DNA of 6,386 bases from a bacterium (GTDB lineage Bacteria; RBG-13-66-14), in contig JAPLSK010000335.1 of NCBI GenBank assembly GCA_026398675.1, positions 1-6,386 on the forward strand, read 5' to 3'. Shown piece by piece: positions 6,094-6,386 of the stretch. The position numbers and the translations under genes are program-made. Every line of letters begins with the position of its first letter. Within the stretch, counting starts at the first letter, position 1. The notes beneath the pieces were generated by a model. It was not told where the DNA came from and did not search any database. It was given only the letters and a program-made list of their open reading frames with translations.

Positions 6094-6246
6094 CCCCCTC
6101 TCCCCGTGGGAGCGGCGCGCCGACGGGGATGGGGGTGAGGGCTGCTGCATGTCCCCTCTCCCTTTTAGGGAGAGGCGCGCCTACGGGTTAGGGTGAGGGC
6201 TGCCGCATATCCCCTCTCCCTTTTAGGGAGAGGGCTAGGGTGAGGG
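6094..6246. repeat. three-unit tandem array of about 58-bp hairpin repeats
   Basis: Three units start near 6094, 6153 and 6211, a period of 58-59 bp. Each runs CCCCTCTCCC, a short loop, GGGAGnGG, then a tail ending GGTGAGGG. The joints CTGCTGCATGT (6142-6152) and CTGCCGCATAT (6200-6210) are near-identical. In unit 2, CCCTCTCC pairs with GGGAGAGG around a TTTTA-centred loop; in unit 3 the stem is a perfect 9 bp (6212-6220 with 6226-6234). Unit 1 is diverged, with core CTCCC/GGGAG (6100-6104 with 6108-6112). Unit 2 carries the palindrome AGGCGCGCCT (6173-6182). Unit 3 lacks the roughly 12-bp GCGCGCCTACGG-type segment found in the others. No open reading frame explains the pattern. Confidence 0.8.
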
Positions 6247-6262
6247 TCGAAGGTGGGAACGT

Positions 6263-6290
6263 AAAAACGGCGGGGATTAAAATCCCCGCC
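6263..6290 (-). terminator. strong inverted repeat with T tract, leftward terminator candidate
   Basis: GGCGGGGATT (6269-6278) pairs with AATCCCCGCC (6281-6290), 9-10 bp with a tiny A/T loop. On the minus strand the stem is followed by GTTTTTAC (6268-6261), a T5 tract, as in an intrinsic terminator for a gene transcribed leftward from beyond the right edge. No T run follows on the plus strand directly. It is also copy 2 of the palindromic element, so a terminator role is an inference from structure. Confidence 0.45.
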
Positions 6291-6295
6291 CTACA
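6269..6295 (-). repeat. palindromic intergenic element, copy 2 (core TGTAGGGCGG, inverted)
   Basis: On the minus strand TGTAGGGCGG reads 6295-6286, identical to the plus-strand 6001-6010. Both elements span 27 nt from the core to the closing CCGCC. The interior differs (GGATTTTAATCC here, CCCCTCTGCAGG-type in copy 1), so the copies share edges but not centres. Confidence 0.5.
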
Positions 6296-6319
6296 TTTCA
6301 GCGGTGAGGGGTGAAGCGG

Positions 6320-6367
6320 CCCCCTCCCCCCTCTGGGGGGAGGCTCGCCTACGGGCGGGGGTGAGGG
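6320..6367. repeat. fourth, separated unit of the hairpin repeat
   Basis: CCTCCCCCC (6323-6331) pairs perfectly with GGGGGGAGG (6335-6343) around TCT. CTCGCCTACGGGCG (6344-6357) and a tail GGGGTGAGGG (6358-6367) follow, in the same order as in units 1 and 2 of the array. It is separated from unit 3 by the inverted repeat at 6269-6290. Both unit 3 and this unit are followed by TCGA(A/G)G, extending the shared sequence past the GTGAGGG tail. Confidence 0.7.
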
Positions 6368-6386
6368 TCGAGGCTTGAGACGGTAA

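Larger units (their letters stand above)
5968..6386. other. gene-free 3' intergenic region rich in palindromes and repeats
   Basis: No convincing coding region is seen on either strand over these 419 bp. Content from left to right: a short GC hairpin just after mlaD, a palindromic element at 6001-6027, an A/T-containing stretch with nothing recognisable (6031-6080), a tandem array of C/T-to-G/A hairpin units (6094-6246), a strong inverted repeat with flanking A/T tract (6263-6295), and a fourth diverged unit (6320-6367). No tRNA- or rRNA-like sequence is apparent. Confidence 0.75.

Noticed and set aside
6094..6367. Possible CRISPR array
   Set aside because: The repeats are adjacent rather than separated by unique spacers, the joints between units are themselves similar, and unit length varies; no cas gene is present.

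Overview
This is a GC-rich, densely coded bacterial chromosomal window carrying housekeeping and cell-envelope genes. The retromer-like lipid transporter genes mlaE-mlaF-mlaD imply a diderm (Gram-negative-type) envelope. GTG starts are common (three of six genes). The AUA isoleucine codon is used more freely than is typical of GC-rich Proteobacteria. Together with the repeat-laden 3' intergenic region, this suggests an uncultured or candidate-phylum type of lineage, but the sequence alone does not allow a taxonomic call.

Layout. Positions 1-523 (minus) hold the N-terminal part of a GCS2-family carboxylate-amine ligase (YbdK-like glutamate-cysteine ligase) that runs off the left edge. A roughly 180-bp divergent intergenic region (524-702) carries a candidate promoter in each direction. 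Rightward follow dnaB (703-2169, replicative helicase), alr (2252-3397, alanine racemase), mlaE (3401-4204, permease), mlaF (4213-4980, ATPase) and mlaD (5035-5967, MCE substrate-binding subunit). From 5968 to the right edge I see no gene. That stretch holds short palindromic elements and a tandem array of about 58-bp units, each centred on a C/T-rich to G/A-rich hairpin.

How the genes work together. dnaB-alr adjacency is known elsewhere (E. coli has it). Here an 82-bp gap with a perfect -35 box and two competing inverted repeats separates the two genes. alr, mlaE and mlaF are almost certainly one transcription unit (gaps of 3 and 8 bp). mlaD lies 54 bp further on, behind a good extended -10 element that may give it extra transcription. 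The unit would pair D-alanine supply for peptidoglycan with phospholipid transport between inner and outer membranes. No mlaA, mlaB or mlaC is in the window.

I did not find a convincing undescribed biological system. The features most worth a second look are the 3' repeat cluster, the two oppositely oriented palindromic elements sharing a 10-bp core, the alr leader, and an insertion of about 25 residues in DnaB just before its arginine-finger motif.
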